A stretch of DNA of 64,000 nt from positions 62,001 to 126,000 of the forward strand of contig JAJZQH010000009.1 in NCBI GenBank assembly GCA_021810905.1, given 5' to 3'. Shown piece by piece: positions 44,269-53,992 of this stretch. The position numbers and the translations under genes are program-made. Under the pieces are notes generated by a model. That model did not search any database. It had not been told where the DNA came from and saw only the letters and a list, made by a program, of their open reading frames with translations. The stretch comes from a bacterium. GTDB lineage: Bacteria > UBA10199 > 2-02-FULL-44-16 > JAAZCA01. Positions within the stretch are counted from its first letter, which is position 1. Each line of letters opens with the position of its first letter.

Positions 44269-44736
44269 ATGCCGAAGATCATCGAAGGACAGTTGTCAGC
44301 AAAAGGGCTCAAGCTCGCGATCGTTGCGGCGCGTTTCAACGACTTCATTACCAGCCGCTTGATCGAAGGGGCGCTGGATGCGATAGCGCGAAACGGCGGA
44401 GACGCAGAAGGCACGACGGTCGTCAAGGTCCCGGGCGCTTTTGAGCTCGCTCTTGCGGCAAAGAAGGCCGCCGCTACCGGCAGCTACGACGCGATCGTTT
44501 GCCTTGGCGCCGTGATCAAAGGCGGCACACCACACTACGAATACGTCGCTAACCAGATGGCGCGCGGAATTGCGCACGTAATGCTGGAAAGCGGCATGCC
44601 GGTCTCGTTCGGCGTGATCACTGCGGACGATCTCGAGCAGGCTATTGAACGCGCGGGCACCAAGCACGGCAACAAGGGCTTCGAGGCTGCTGCTTCGGCG
44701 ATAGAGATGGCAAATGTGATCAAGGGAATTCGATAA
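44269..44736 (+). CDS. ribH: 6,7-dimethyl-8-ribityllumazine synthase
   Basis: The start is ATG 44269, with GAGG five bases upstream; an in-frame GTG at 44263 is less likely. The 155-residue protein has [34 protein letters not shown] and [12 protein letters not shown], the family marks. It forms the icosahedral or pentameric lumazine synthase. Confidence 0.97.
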   Translation: MPKIIEGQLSAKGLKLAIVAARFNDFITSRLIEGALDAIARNGGDAEGTTVVKVPGAFELALAAKKAAATGSYDAIVCLGAVIKGGTPHYEYVANQMARGIAHVMLESGMPVSFGVITADDLEQAIERAGTKHGNKGFEAAASAIEMANVIKGIR

Positions 44737-44758
44737 GGGCGAATGAAGGTTTGAATCT

Positions 44759-45196
44759 ATGGGTATCCGCAGACAGGCTCGCGAAAGCGCACTCCAGATG
44801 CTGTATCAGCTCGATGTAGGCGGGCAGAAAGCGCGCGACATCATCAATACTTTCTGGCAGGGAAGCGACGCGGCGAAGGACGAGCGCGAATTCGCAAATC
44901 ACATCTTCGAAGGAGTTTCCGGCGAGCTGGAAGCGATCGACGAGACCATCGCAGCGCATTCGCTCAACTGGAAAATCTCACGCATGGCCTCGGTGGACAA
45001 GAACATCCTGCGAATGGCGGTCTTCGAACTTACTCGCTGCCCTGATATTCCAGTAAAGGTGACGATAAACGAGGCGGTTGAGATAGCCAAGCGCTTCGGC
45101 AGCGCTGAAAGCGGCGCATTTGTAAACGGCATCCTTGATAACATCGCCAGGGGAATCGTAAAAGACGTCGTGGCGGAGGACGATCCCGATGCCTGA
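44759..45196 (+). CDS. nusB: Transcription antitermination factor NusB
   Basis: This 145-residue protein has RRQARESALQMLYQLD at the start and TINEAVEIAKRFGSAESGAFVNGILDNI at the end, as in NusB. It follows ribH, as in most bacteria, and overlaps ispH by eight bases. Confidence 0.96.
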   Translation: MGIRRQARESALQMLYQLDVGGQKARDIINTFWQGSDAAKDEREFANHIFEGVSGELEAIDETIAAHSLNWKISRMASVDKNILRMAVFELTRCPDIPVKVTINEAVEIAKRFGSAESGAFVNGILDNIARGIVKDVVAEDDPDA

Positions 45197-46043
45197 AAGC
45201 CGCAAGATCATAGTGGCGAAGTCCGCTGGCTTTTGCTGGGGCGTACAGCGCGCCTTCACAAAGGTGCTCGATGTGGCGGTGCAAAACTCGAACGACCTTC
45301 CAGTCTACACTTACGGCCCTCTCATCCACAACCCGCAGGCGGTCCAGATGCTGGAACAGAAGGGAATCGGCGTGATAGAAGAAATTCCCGATCGCCTCGA
45401 CGGCACGGTGGCTATCCGCACCCACGGAATTCCGCCCGCAGAGCGGAAGCGGCTGGAGGCATGCGGAGCGCGCATCTGTGACGCAACCTGTCCGGACGTG
45501 GGCATCATTCAGGGGACAGTCCGCAGACACCTGAGGCTGGGCTTCTTCATCATTATAATAGGTCATCGTGAACACCCTGAGGTCAAGGCGTTGCTCGGCT
45601 TTGCGGAGAAGCGCGGTGCGTGCATCAACTCAGCCGACGAAGTCGCTGCACTGCCATCCGATCTCGGCAAGGTCTGTGTAGTCTCGCAGAGCACGCAACA
45701 GCGCGAGAAGTTCAACTCGCTTGTGGATCTGATACGCGAGCGCTATCCCGATTCGGTCGTCTTTGACACGATCTGCCGCTCCACCGACATGCGTCAGGAA
45801 GAGGTGCGCGAGCTGGCGCAGGAAGTGGACGCGATGGTGGTTGTGGGCGGCCGCAACAGCTCCAACACAAACCGCCTGGCCGAGATCTCCAAGGCCATGG
45901 GCACGCCGACGTTTCTCATAGAGACTGACGATGAAATCTCGGATTCGGATTTTGCCGGAATGAACGTCGTGGGAGTAACCGCCGGCGCGTCGACACCGAG
46001 CTGGGTGATCGAGAGGGTTGTGGAGCGATTGAAGGCTATTTGA
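45189..46043 (+). CDS. ispH: 4-hydroxy-3-methylbut-2-enyl diphosphate reductase
   Basis: IspH makes the C5 isoprenoid units in the last step of the MEP pathway. The three iron-sulfur cysteines are in AGFCWGVQRA, DATCPDV and TICRSTDMRQEE. The HG loop is IRTHGIPP. It is 284 residues, standard. Confidence 0.96.
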   Translation: MPESRKIIVAKSAGFCWGVQRAFTKVLDVAVQNSNDLPVYTYGPLIHNPQAVQMLEQKGIGVIEEIPDRLDGTVAIRTHGIPPAERKRLEACGARICDATCPDVGIIQGTVRRHLRLGFFIIIIGHREHPEVKALLGFAEKRGACINSADEVAALPSDLGKVCVVSQSTQQREKFNSLVDLIRERYPDSVVFDTICRSTDMRQEEVRELAQEVDAMVVVGGRNSSNTNRLAEISKAMGTPTFLIETDDEISDSDFAGMNVVGVTAGASTPSWVIERVVERLKAI

Positions 46044-46062
46044 GTCTATCGGACATATCGAT

Positions 46063-47430
46063 ATGAGTGAAATTAAGCGAAAACTGTTTGGAACCGACGG
46101 CGTTCGCGGCGTCGCGAATCGACACCCGATGGAGTCGCGCATCGCCACGCAGCTGGGTCAGGCGATTGCCGCCGTCTATCGCGAGACAGCGGGGCTCAAT
46201 CGCATTGTCCTGGGAAAGGATACGAGGCTCTCGGGTTACGTCATCGAGTCGGCGCTCATATCGGGCATCTGCTCGATGGGAGTGGATACAATGCTCGTTG
46301 GGCCTCTGCCGACTCCTGGAATCGCGTTCATCGCGCACAGCATGCGCGCCAAGGCTGGCGTCATGGTTTCGGCGTCGCACAACCCGATCGAATACAATGG
46401 CATCAAATTCTTCGACAGCAAGGGGTTCAAACTGCCCGATGAAATCGAGCTCAAGATGGAGGAACTCATCTTTTCTAACAGACTCGACGATATGCGTACG
46501 CCGCCGGAAGCGATGGGCAGGGCGTTTCGCATAGACGATGCCGGCGGCCGCTATATCCAGTATCTGAAGAGTACTTTTCCGCAGAACCTCACGCTCGACG
46601 GAGTGCGCATAGTGCTCGACTGCGCGAACGGCGCTGGCTACAAGGTGGCGCCCACTATTTTCCGCGAGCTCGGTGCGGAAGTCGTTACGACGGGAATTTC
46701 GCCCAACGGACTCAACATAAACTTCGATTGCGGAGCACTTCATCCGGAGCGCATGGCTCGCATGGTGCGTGAGCACAATGCTCACGTAGGTATTGCGCTC
46801 GACGGCGACGCGGACCGCGTGATCATGTGCGACGAAAACGGCGAGATAGTTGACGGCGACGCAATAGTGGCTGTCTGCGCCATGCACCTTCATGCGAAGG
46901 GCTCGCTCGCCAAGGATACGGTTGTCGGCACGAAGATGAGCAACATGGGACTTGAAGTGGCGCTGGCGGCGCACGGCATAAAACTCCTGCGCGCCGACGT
47001 GGGCGACCGCTACGTCATGGACGTAATGCGCGCAGAGGGGCTCAATCTCGGAGGCGAGACCAGCGGCCACATAATCTTTCTGCACCACACGACCTCCGGC
47101 GATGGAACGCTTGCTGCGCTGCGTGTGCTATCCGTGATGATGCAGCAGGGGCGGCCGCTCTCCGAAGTGCGCCGGGTCTTCACGGCCTTTCCGCAAGTGA
47201 CCTTAAACGTGCGCGTGCGCGAGAAGCGTCCGATAGAGAAACTCGAGCGCGTCTCCGCGGAAGTCGAAAAGGCGCGGCGGGAACTGGGAGATAAAGGCCG
47301 GCTGCTGGTTCGGTACAGCGGCACTGAGAAGATCGCCCGCGTGATGGTGGAGGGTGAGAATGAAGCGAGGGTGACGGAGCTAGCCCGTTCGATCGCCGAT
47401 GCATTTGAACAAGAGATTGGAGAAAAGTAG
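46063..47430 (+). CDS. glmM: Phosphoglucosamine mutase
   Basis: This 455-residue enzyme makes glucosamine-1-phosphate for peptidoglycan and lipopolysaccharide. It has FGTDGVRG, the phosphoserine loop SASHNPIEYNG, the metal site DGDADR, and GGETSGH. Confidence 0.96.
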   Translation: MSEIKRKLFGTDGVRGVANRHPMESRIATQLGQAIAAVYRETAGLNRIVLGKDTRLSGYVIESALISGICSMGVDTMLVGPLPTPGIAFIAHSMRAKAGVMVSASHNPIEYNGIKFFDSKGFKLPDEIELKMEELIFSNRLDDMRTPPEAMGRAFRIDDAGGRYIQYLKSTFPQNLTLDGVRIVLDCANGAGYKVAPTIFRELGAEVVTTGISPNGLNINFDCGALHPERMARMVREHNAHVGIALDGDADRVIMCDENGEIVDGDAIVAVCAMHLHAKGSLAKDTVVGTKMSNMGLEVALAAHGIKLLRADVGDRYVMDVMRAEGLNLGGETSGHIIFLHHTTSGDGTLAALRVLSVMMQQGRPLSEVRRVFTAFPQVTLNVRVREKRPIEKLERVSAEVEKARRELGDKGRLLVRYSGTEKIARVMVEGENEARVTELARSIADAFEQEIGEK

Positions 47431-47432
47431 AT

Positions 47433-47495
47433 TACAGCAGCAAGCAAAGCGTGAAATGCAGGAAAACTAGTCTTGGACGCGCGTTGCTTGCGTTT
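47433..47495. repeat. acgcaagca-type hairpin repeat between glmM and ffh
   Basis: The left arm gcagcaagcaaagcg (about 47437-47452) pairs with cgcgttgcttgcgttt (about 47479-47495). The loop carries atgcaggaaaac, matching tgcaggaaa in the element at 13042. It begins just after the glmM stop. Confidence 0.75.
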
Positions 47496-47517
47496 ATGAT
47501 GTCGAGAGGAGAACCTT

Positions 47518-48861
47518 TTGCTCCAGAATCTTCGCGAGGCATTTGAAAAAACCTTTGATCGCATTTCGGGGCGTGGAAAATTGCGCGAGGCCGACGTCCA
47601 GGAGGCTGCGCGCGAGATCAAACTGGCGCTCCTAGGGGCAGACGTCCACTTCGGCGTAGTGAAGGATTTTGTCGATCGCGTCGCCGCCGAGGCGGTAGGT
47701 CAGCACGTGCTGGATTCCATCACCCCCGTACAGCAGTTCATAAAAATCGTGCACGACGAGCTGGTGCGCGTGCTTGGCGGCGAGCCCGTGGCGTTCGATT
47801 TCGCATGCGCGCCGCCGCTGGTATGTATGCTGGTCGGCTTGCAGGGAAGCGGAAAAACGACTACAGCCGCGCGTTTTGCGCTCAGGTGCAAACGCGACGG
47901 ACGGCGGCCCTATCTCGTGCCTGCGGACGTACACAGGCCGGCCGCCGTGGATCAGCTCAAGGCTCTGGCCGCTCAGGCAGGCGTGGATTGCTGGCCCACC
48001 GAAGCCGGTGACAAGGCGGTTAAGGTGGTCAAGGCTGCGATGAAACACGCCGAGAAGATCGGCTACGACACTATCATTATAGATACGGCCGGCAGGCTGC
48101 ACATAGATGAAGCGATGATGGATGAGGTGCGCCACATCGCAAAGCAGGCTGAGCCGCAGCGCATACTCTACGTTGCCGACTCCATGACCGGCCAGGACGC
48201 GGTGCGCTCGGCAAAGGCCTTTGACGAGGCGCTGCCGATAACGGGGGTCGTGCTCACGAAGCTCGATGGCGACGCGCGGGGCGGGGCGGCGCTTTCGATT
48301 CGCGCCGTGACCGGCAAGCCGATCGTCTTCTGCGGCATGGGCGAACGCCTGGACGATCTGGAACCCTTTTTCCCGGATCGAATGGCAGGCCGCATACTGG
48401 GCCGCGGCGACGTGGTATCGCTGGTCGAACAGGTGGCCTCCAACGTGGAAGCAGACGAAGCTGAGGAGCTGGGCCGCAGGGTCCTCTCCAGCCGTTTTAC
48501 TATGGAAGACTTCCTCACCCAGATGAAGATGCTCAAGAAGTTGGGCCCGCTCGACAAGATCATGGGCTTGATGCCTGGCATGGGAAAACTCACCAAGGAT
48601 ATCGATCCCGCGGAGATGCAAAAGGAGATGAAGCGCAAGGAAGCGATCGTACTCTCCATGACCCGCGAGGAACGGGTAACCCCCCGAATTTTAAATGGTT
48701 CCAGACGCAGCCGTATAGCCCGCGGTGCGGGGGTATCGGTTTCGGAAATAAACCGCTTCATGAAGGAATTTTCTGCCATGGAGCAGATGATGAAGAGGTT
48801 TGCCGGCGGCGGGTTCGCCAAAAATCTTCTTAAAGGCTTGACTTCTCGCGCCTTTTCCTGA
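47518..48861 (+). CDS. ffh: Signal recognition particle protein Ffh
   Basis: The start is TTG 47518, with AGAGGAGA upstream. The 447-residue protein has N, G and M domains: GLQGSGKTTTAA (P loop), DTAGRLHID, TKLDGDARGG, then a methionine-rich M domain (about 300-447; MEDFLTQMKMLKKLG). It targets nascent membrane proteins with 4.5S RNA, which is not in this window. Confidence 0.97.
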   Translation: MLQNLREAFEKTFDRISGRGKLREADVQEAAREIKLALLGADVHFGVVKDFVDRVAAEAVGQHVLDSITPVQQFIKIVHDELVRVLGGEPVAFDFACAPPLVCMLVGLQGSGKTTTAARFALRCKRDGRRPYLVPADVHRPAAVDQLKALAAQAGVDCWPTEAGDKAVKVVKAAMKHAEKIGYDTIIIDTAGRLHIDEAMMDEVRHIAKQAEPQRILYVADSMTGQDAVRSAKAFDEALPITGVVLTKLDGDARGGAALSIRAVTGKPIVFCGMGERLDDLEPFFPDRMAGRILGRGDVVSLVEQVASNVEADEAEELGRRVLSSRFTMEDFLTQMKMLKKLGPLDKIMGLMPGMGKLTKDIDPAEMQKEMKRKEAIVLSMTREERVTPRILNGSRRSRIARGAGVSVSEINRFMKEFSAMEQMMKRFAGGGFAKNLLKGLTSRAFS

Positions 48862-48884
48862 TACGTGGCCACCACAGTTTTTTT

Positions 48885-48923
48885 GGGCTATTAAAGCCCC
48901 GGTTCAGTGGGGCTGTTTTTTTT
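48885..48923 (+). terminator. Terminator with overlapping alternative stem before rpsP
   Basis: AGCCCC (48895-48900) pairs with GGGGCT (48909-48914), followed by eight T at 48916-48923, a rho-independent terminator. The same AGCCC also pairs with GGGCT at 48885-48889. The two stems exclude each other, so this could be an attenuator. It is positioned after ffh and 20 bases before rpsP. Confidence 0.75.
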
Positions 48924-48943
48924 ACTTTATTTATGGAGGAAGC

Positions 48944-49177
48944 ATGGCGGCGAAGATACGACTTTCCAGGAAGGGCAAACGCAATGCACCATTTTACCAT
49001 GTGGTGGTAGCCGACGAAGGCAAACCGCGCGACGGGAGCTTCATCGAGGTGTTGGGCACCTACGATCCCACGCACAAGGAGCATCGCTTCACTGCCAAGA
49101 AAGAGCGCATCGAGTACTGGCTCAGCAAGGGCGCTACACCGAGCGAGACCGTTTCCAAGTTGATTCGCACACTGTAA
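48944..49177 (+). CDS. rpsP: Ribosomal protein S16
   Basis: The 77-residue protein begins [24 protein letters not shown] and matches S16 throughout. GGAGGA lies five bases upstream of the ATG. It leads the S16-KH-RimM-TrmD-L19 operon. Confidence 0.97.
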   Translation: MAAKIRLSRKGKRNAPFYHVVVADEGKPRDGSFIEVLGTYDPTHKEHRFTAKKERIEYWLSKGATPSETVSKLIRTL

Positions 49178-49199
49178 CCTCTTTCGCGGAGGCAATGTT

Positions 49200-49445
49200 A
49201 TGGCAGACGATCCCATGCGGCTGTTGATTGAGACGATGGCAAAGGCGCTCGTGGATAAGCCCGAGAGCGTTGAGGTCTCGGAGGTTGAGGGCGAACAGAC
49301 GACCGTGATCGAGCTGCGCGTTGCCAAGGAAGACCTTGGCAAGGTCATCGGCAAGCAGGGTCGCACCGCGCGCGCGCTTCGCACGATCCTCTCTGCTGCT
49401 TCGACAAAGCTGCGCAAGCGTTCGGTCCTCGAAATTCTGGAGTAA
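49200..49445 (+). CDS. khpA: KH-domain RNA-binding protein KhpA
   Basis: This 81-residue protein has a single KH domain with the [18 protein letters not shown] helix-turn motif. The gene is always placed between rpsP and rimM in such operons. In other species KhpA pairs with KhpB and affects cell division and ribosome function. Confidence 0.95.
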   Translation: MADDPMRLLIETMAKALVDKPESVEVSEVEGEQTTVIELRVAKEDLGKVIGKQGRTARALRTILSAASTKLRKRSVLEILE

Positions 49446-49467
49446 TCGGGGAGAGATCGGAGAAGTT

Positions 49468-49995
49468 GTGGGCAGCACAGAGTATGTGAGCTGCGGCCGT
49501 ATAGGTCGCGCCATAGGTCTAAAGGGTGAGTGCGCCGTATTCTGGAACAGCGGGCAGAGTCCGGTTGATATCGGTGGCGAGCTCTTCATTCCTGATAAAA
49601 AAAATCAACGACACACAGCCTATCGTATGGTGGCCTTGCGCACGCAGGGCCGTTTTGATGTCGTGCGTTTCGAGGGAATCGACGATCGCCCGGGAGCTGA
49701 GACGCTCACCGGCTCCGAACTGTACATTCCGGCGGATCGGCTGCCTGCGCTCTCGGATGGAGAATACTACTGCTATCAGATACTGGGGATGCTCGTGGTT
49801 ACCGAAGACGGCTGCGAGCTGGGACGTGTGGTGCGCATCTTCACAGCCGGCGAAAACGACGTGTATGAAGTGCTCCCAGAAGGAGCTCGCCGCGGAAAAG
49901 AGATCCTGATTCCCGCGATCGATGGCGTGGTGCTCTCGATCGATATCGACAAAGGCACGATGATGGTCAGGCCGATGGATGGCATGTTCGACTGA
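49468..49995 (+). CDS. rimM: 16S rRNA maturation factor RimM
   Basis: The start is GTG 49468 (GGAG five bases upstream); 175 residues. VSCGRIGRAIGLKGE is the N-terminal RimM motif, and the PRC-barrel domain includes EYYCYQILGMLVVTEDG and DVYEVLPEG. It helps assemble the 30S head with S19. Confidence 0.94.
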   Translation: MGSTEYVSCGRIGRAIGLKGECAVFWNSGQSPVDIGGELFIPDKKNQRHTAYRMVALRTQGRFDVVRFEGIDDRPGAETLTGSELYIPADRLPALSDGEYYCYQILGMLVVTEDGCELGRVVRIFTAGENDVYEVLPEGARRGKEILIPAIDGVVLSIDIDKGTMMVRPMDGMFD

Positions 49996-50000
49996 GTGGA

Positions 50001-50131
50001 ACGTGATTCGTGAATCGTAAATCGTAAATCGTAAATCGTAAATCGTAAATCGTAAATCGTAAATCGAAAGGCCTCAAGTACTCGGACGGTTTTACGATCC
50101 ACGATTCACGATTTACGATTCACGATTTACG
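50001..50131. repeat. Tandem-arm hairpin repeat between rimM and trmD
   Basis: The left arm (50001-50066) has seven or more units of aaatcgt after gtgattc and gaatcgt. The right arm (50091-50131) has the complement (acgattc, acgattt). The loop holds aaggcctcaag, the core in reverse orientation. It is the longest arm in the window. Confidence 0.9.
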
Positions 50132-50139
50132 GATTTTAA

Positions 50140-50880
50140 ATGCGCTTCGATATCGTCACAATTTTCCCCGGCATGTTCGACTCCGTGCTCCAGGAGACCA
50201 TCCTCAAGCGCGCGAGGGAGAAGGGTATCGTTGAATTTCATCTTCACGATATCCGGGAGCACACGCACGACAAACATCGCAGCGTGGACGATACGCCCTA
50301 CGGCGGCGGAGCCGGAATGGTGATGATAGCGGGGCCGCTCTGCGAGGCGGTGGAGGCGGTTACGCGAACCGGCAATTCGCGCAGGGTCTTTCTCACGCCA
50401 CAGGGAGAGCCGTTCACACAGAAGATCGCTCGGGAGTTTGCGGAGCTGGATCAGCTCATCCTCACCTGCGGCCGTTACGAGGGGATCGACGAGCGTGCGC
50501 GTAAGATCATTGCCGAGCAGGAGATATCCATCGGCGACTACGTGCTTTCCGGCGGCGAGATTGCTGCGATGTCCGTTATCGATGCGGTTACCCGCCTGAT
50601 TCCGGGCGTGCTGGGAAATGCTCAGTCGATATCCGAGGAGTCCTTTGAAGCCGGCCTGCTTGAGTACCCGCAGTATACACGGCCGGAGGAGTTTCGCGGC
50701 GAGCGCGTTCCTCCCGTACTTCTCACCGGCAATCATGCGGAAATAGCCCGATGGCGCCGTGCGCAGGCCCTAATGCGGACCATGAAGCGAAGGCCCGATA
50801 TATTCGAAAAACTTGAACTTTCTCTGGACGATCGTGAGCTCATCTCTGATTTTTCGCAACCGGACAATACTCGTGGTTGA
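50140..50880 (+). CDS. trmD: tRNA (guanine-N1-)-methyltransferase
   Basis: TrmD methylates G37 of tRNA. The 246-residue protein has [22 protein letters not shown], and the knot motif [26 protein letters not shown]. Confidence 0.96.
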   Translation: MRFDIVTIFPGMFDSVLQETILKRAREKGIVEFHLHDIREHTHDKHRSVDDTPYGGGAGMVMIAGPLCEAVEAVTRTGNSRRVFLTPQGEPFTQKIAREFAELDQLILTCGRYEGIDERARKIIAEQEISIGDYVLSGGEIAAMSVIDAVTRLIPGVLGNAQSISEESFEAGLLEYPQYTRPEEFRGERVPPVLLTGNHAEIARWRRAQALMRTMKRRPDIFEKLELSLDDRELISDFSQPDNTRG

Positions 50881-50900
50881 CAAAGAAGGGGGAAACCGGT

Positions 50901-50917
50901 AAAAGCCCCCGGCTTTT
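50901..50917 (+). terminator. Small hairpin before rplS
   Basis: AAAAGCC and GGCTTTT form a seven-base stem with loop ccc at 50901-50917. An overlapping alternative pairs ggggg (50888-50892) with ccccc. It lies between trmD and rplS and could be a weak terminator or leader structure. Confidence 0.4.
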
Positions 50918-50940
50918 CGCACATTTATGAGGAGTTGGTC

Positions 50941-51354
50941 ATGAACATTCTCGAGAGAATAAACAACGAACAGATCCGCAAGGATATCCCCAGTTTCCGC
51001 GCTGGCGACACGCTTCGAGTCTATTGCAAGATTCGCGAGGGCGATAAAGAGCGCCTGCAGCTCTTCGAAGGCGTCTGCATCCGCAGGCATCGCGGCGGGG
51101 TAAGCGCCTCCTTCACGGTACGCAAGAATTCCTACGGCGTGGGCGTGGAGCGCGTCTTCCCGCTGCATTCGCCGCTCATCGATCGCATCGAAGTGGCGAG
51201 CATGGGCAAGGTGCGGCGCTCGCGTCTCTACTACCTGCGCAAACTCTCCGGCAAGGCGGCGCGCATCGAAGGCCGCGGGGCGTTTGAGGCAGAAGAGGTC
51301 GCCGGTGAGGAATCCGCAGAAGCGAAGGCGGATGAAGCAACAACCGCTTCTTGA
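50941..51354 (+). CDS. rplS: Ribosomal protein L19
   Basis: The start is ATG 50941, with GAGGAG six bases upstream; 137 residues. [19 protein letters not shown] and [10 protein letters not shown] fit L19. The last 20 residues are an acidic, Ala-rich extension not usual in the family. Confidence 0.96.
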   Translation: MNILERINNEQIRKDIPSFRAGDTLRVYCKIREGDKERLQLFEGVCIRRHRGGVSASFTVRKNSYGVGVERVFPLHSPLIDRIEVASMGKVRRSRLYYLRKLSGKAARIEGRGAFEAEEVAGEESAEAKADEATTAS

Positions 51355-51991
51355 TCTTCCGCCTCCAGATCCGTTTCGATTGGAAAAAACCTTTCACGCG
51401 CAGGGAATCAATATCATTGCCGGCGTGGACGAGGCCGGTCGGGGCTGCCTTGCGGGGCCTGTCGTGGCCGCCGCAGTAATCCTCAATCCGCAGGACTCCA
51501 TCAAAGGACTCAAGGATTCCAAGATGCTCTCCGCGAGGGAGCGCGACCGCCTCTTCGACGAGATAAGTTCGCGCGCGCTCGCCGCGGGCGTGGGAATAGT
51601 CGGGCCGGATGAGATCGACCGCATCAATATTCTCCAGGCATCGCTGCTTGCCATGCGCATCGCAGTAGATGAACTGAAGGTGAGACCCATGCAGATATTG
51701 ATCGATGGAGACCAGCCGATCGAACACTCGATTCCGCAGAAGGTGGTCGTGAAGGGTGATAAGATCTCAAACTCCATCGCCGCCGCGTCGATCATCGCCA
51801 AGGTCACGCGAGACAGACTCATGTGCGATCTCGAAAAAAAATATCCTGCCTTCAAGTTTTCCGTACACAAAGGCTATGGCACAGAGCTGCATCTCGCGGA
51901 GCTTGCTCAGCACGGCCCGACGCCGATACACCGCAAGACGTTCAGAGGGGTTATGAATATTGACCTTGAACTCAGGTCAGGCGCCAGATAG
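51332..51991 (+). CDS. rnhB: Ribonuclease HII
   Basis: The start is ATG 51332, inside the end of rplS (23-base overlap), which gives 219 residues. It has [19 protein letters not shown] with the first two acidic residues, [11 protein letters not shown] and the catalytic aspartate in LIDGDQPI. It removes RNA from DNA. The order rplS-rnhB is common. Confidence 0.96.
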   Translation: MKQQPLLDLPPPDPFRLEKTFHAQGINIIAGVDEAGRGCLAGPVVAAAVILNPQDSIKGLKDSKMLSARERDRLFDEISSRALAAGVGIVGPDEIDRINILQASLLAMRIAVDELKVRPMQILIDGDQPIEHSIPQKVVVKGDKISNSIAAASIIAKVTRDRLMCDLEKKYPAFKFSVHKGYGTELHLAELAQHGPTPIHRKTFRGVMNIDLELRSGAR

Positions 51992-52018
51992 ACGCTCTCA
52001 AGAGGGGGAGGTGGAGTG

Positions 52019-52855
52019 ATGAAGAAATTCAAGTCAGCAGAGATAGTGGCGACCAAAGAGGGAAAGCAGTATCATATCGGTTGCGGGCCGGGAGACGTGG
52101 CGCCCAACATCCTCCTCTGCGGCGACCCGGCGCGCGCGCATCGCGTTGCGCGATATTTCAGCGAGGCTGGAGAACCGATCACCGCGCGCGAATACGTGAC
52201 CGTCACTGGAAAATATCACGGCATGCCGATGACGGTAATGGCAACTGGTATAGGAACAGACAACACCGAGATCGCGTTCATAGAACTCTCGCAGATCGTG
52301 AAAAATCCCACGATTATCCGCATAGGTTCGTCCGGCGCATTGAAGAAGGGGATAGAGCTGGGCGAACTCGTGATATCCACAGGCGCGGTTCGCCTTGAAA
52401 ACACCTCGACCGCATTTGTCGTGGAAGGATATCCAGCGGTCGCAAACCACGAGGTAGTGCTGGCGCTGCTCGAGGCCGCGCGCCGCAATCGCTTCCCGCA
52501 TCACGTGGGGCTTACGGCGACCGCGCCCGGCTTCTACGGCGCGCAGGCGCGAAAGGTGCCTGGCTTTCCTCCGCGCGATCCCGAACTGCCCGCAAAGCTC
52601 GACGCCATGAACGTATCCAACTTCGAGATGGAGGCATCATGCCTCTTCACGCTGGCAAGCCTCTCCGGCGCGCGCGCTGGCGCTGTGTGCGCGATCTACG
52701 CAAACCGTCACAAGAACGAGTTCATCGACGGCGAAACGATGGATGCGGCGGAGAAACGCTGCATCGAAACAGGGCTCGCTGCGTTTGAGGTGCTCGCGAT
52801 GATGGACGCGGCAAAAGAGGATTCAAAGTGGTGGACCCCTTCGATGGGGCTGTGA
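52019..52855 (+). CDS. udp: Nucleoside phosphorylase, uridine phosphorylase-like
   Basis: The start is ATG 52019, with GGGGGAGG upstream; 278 residues. It has LLCGDPARAHRVA, GIGTDNTEIAFIEL, IRIGSSGAL and FEMEASCLFTLA, the PNP/UDP family phosphate and base site pattern. Preference for uridine over other nucleosides is inferred from the ExMEAS region and length only. It is convergent with the following gene, four bases away. Confidence 0.85.
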   Translation: MKKFKSAEIVATKEGKQYHIGCGPGDVAPNILLCGDPARAHRVARYFSEAGEPITAREYVTVTGKYHGMPMTVMATGIGTDNTEIAFIELSQIVKNPTIIRIGSSGALKKGIELGELVISTGAVRLENTSTAFVVEGYPAVANHEVVLALLEAARRNRFPHHVGLTATAPGFYGAQARKVPGFPPRDPELPAKLDAMNVSNFEMEASCLFTLASLSGARAGAVCAIYANRHKNEFIDGETMDAAEKRCIETGLAAFEVLAMMDAAKEDSKWWTPSMGL

Positions 52856-52858
52856 CTG

Positions 52859-53992
52859 TCAGCGAACTACGTCTGTTGCTGCAGCGAATGCGTACATGCC
52901 TCCTGACAATGCAGCGTCAACGGGATTATCCGTATCAACTACAGCCTCGGCTTCAGCCTCTTCTGCAGCCGGGGGTTCAGCCGAGGCGGAAGAATTTGTT
53001 TCTGTCGTCGAAGCGCTCGGCTGGCTGCAGCTCGGTGTTATTAGTTTCACTGTACCTTTTGTGCCCCAACCGACGACTTCAACCGGGATATATACCTCCG
53101 GCGGCGTCCAGTTGTAGCGATCCAGGACATCCTTCTGAGCCTGCAGTTCTGGCGGGAGAGGCCTGCCGTGTTCAAGATATTTGCGCATCTGTATATCGAC
53201 CTTATCGGAGTTGATTCTCGCCGGACCGGGTGCGAGGTACGTCATCTCTTCTTGTGAATGGAACCACGTCTGCCGCATTCCCAGATAAAGTATTTTTGCG
53301 TCCTGCGGCAGCGTGAAATCGACGTAAGAGTTTCGATCCTGATCCGACAGGTCCGGATTCGTATCCAAGGCTGCAAAGAGCGCTCCGGTCAGTTCCGAAA
53401 AAGTGGCTAGGCCATTGGGCGTCATCGTCATAAAACTGTTCGCCCCAGTGAATATGCGGCCTGATTGCACGATCTGTTCAGCTTCAGATTTACCGCATAT
53501 CCTGCGGAAGATGCGTTTGTTTGGAGTTTCGAGCTTGATGAAGGAGGGCCAACCACGAACTATGAATTTTGTATGCCGACTGGATGCGTCGGCATGAGTA
53601 GTTTGACAGACATTTCTCCTGGCGAGATCGATCCATGCGTCTGCGAGCCACCGGCTGATGAGCGTTCCGTTGATTTGATGGGCAACCTTAGCTTGCTGAG
53701 CAACTTTGGATTCGTCCTCAGCTTGCTGAGCAACTTTGGATGCGTACTCGACTTGCTGGTCAGAGCTGACGAAAAGCAAAGCCCGCAATGCAAAGGAAGA
53801 CATCCTTTTCAGGATTTCATCATCCGTGAATTGCCTGCCGGGCTTGATCGAGGCCTTTGCCCGCGCTGCAGACTGGGCAGGCGTTGCGGCTGTGGCTGGC
53901 TGCGCCGCAGGCTCCTGGTCTGGAAGCGGATACGACGAAATCGTTATTTGTTGCATACCGGGTTCTGACATAAACTGGATATTTCCTGACAT
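52859..53992 (-). CDS. Hypothetical protein, possible ADP-ribosyltransferase-like effector
   Basis: This 377-residue protein has no clear signal peptide. Residues about 75-110 contain a ten-residue repeat (SKVAQQAE twice), encoded by a 30-bp DNA repeat at 53690-53749. Residues about 160-250 read IFRRICGKSEAEQIVQSGRIF, FMTMTP and SQEEMTYLAPGPARI. This resembles the R, S-T-x and E-x-E segments of some bacterial ADP-ribosyltransferases, but the match is loose. The C-terminal 60 residues are Ala-, Glu- and Ser-rich. ATG 53992 has GAGGA upstream. Unknown function; the transferase idea is a guess. Confidence 0.5.
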   Translation of the reverse strand: MSGNIQFMSEPGMQQITISSYPLPDQEPAAQPATAATPAQSAARAKASIKPGRQFTDDEILKRMSSFALRALLFVSSDQQVEYASKVAQQAEDESKVAQQAKVAHQINGTLISRWLADAWIDLARRNVCQTTHADASSRHTKFIVRGWPSFIKLETPNKRIFRRICGKSEAEQIVQSGRIFTGANSFMTMTPNGLATFSELTGALFAALDTNPDLSDQDRNSYVDFTLPQDAKILYLGMRQTWFHSQEEMTYLAPGPARINSDKVDIQMRKYLEHGRPLPPELQAQKDVLDRYNWTPPEVYIPVEVVGWGTKGTVKLITPSCSQPSASTTETNSSASAEPPAAEEAEAEAVVDTDNPVDAALSGGMYAFAAATDVVR

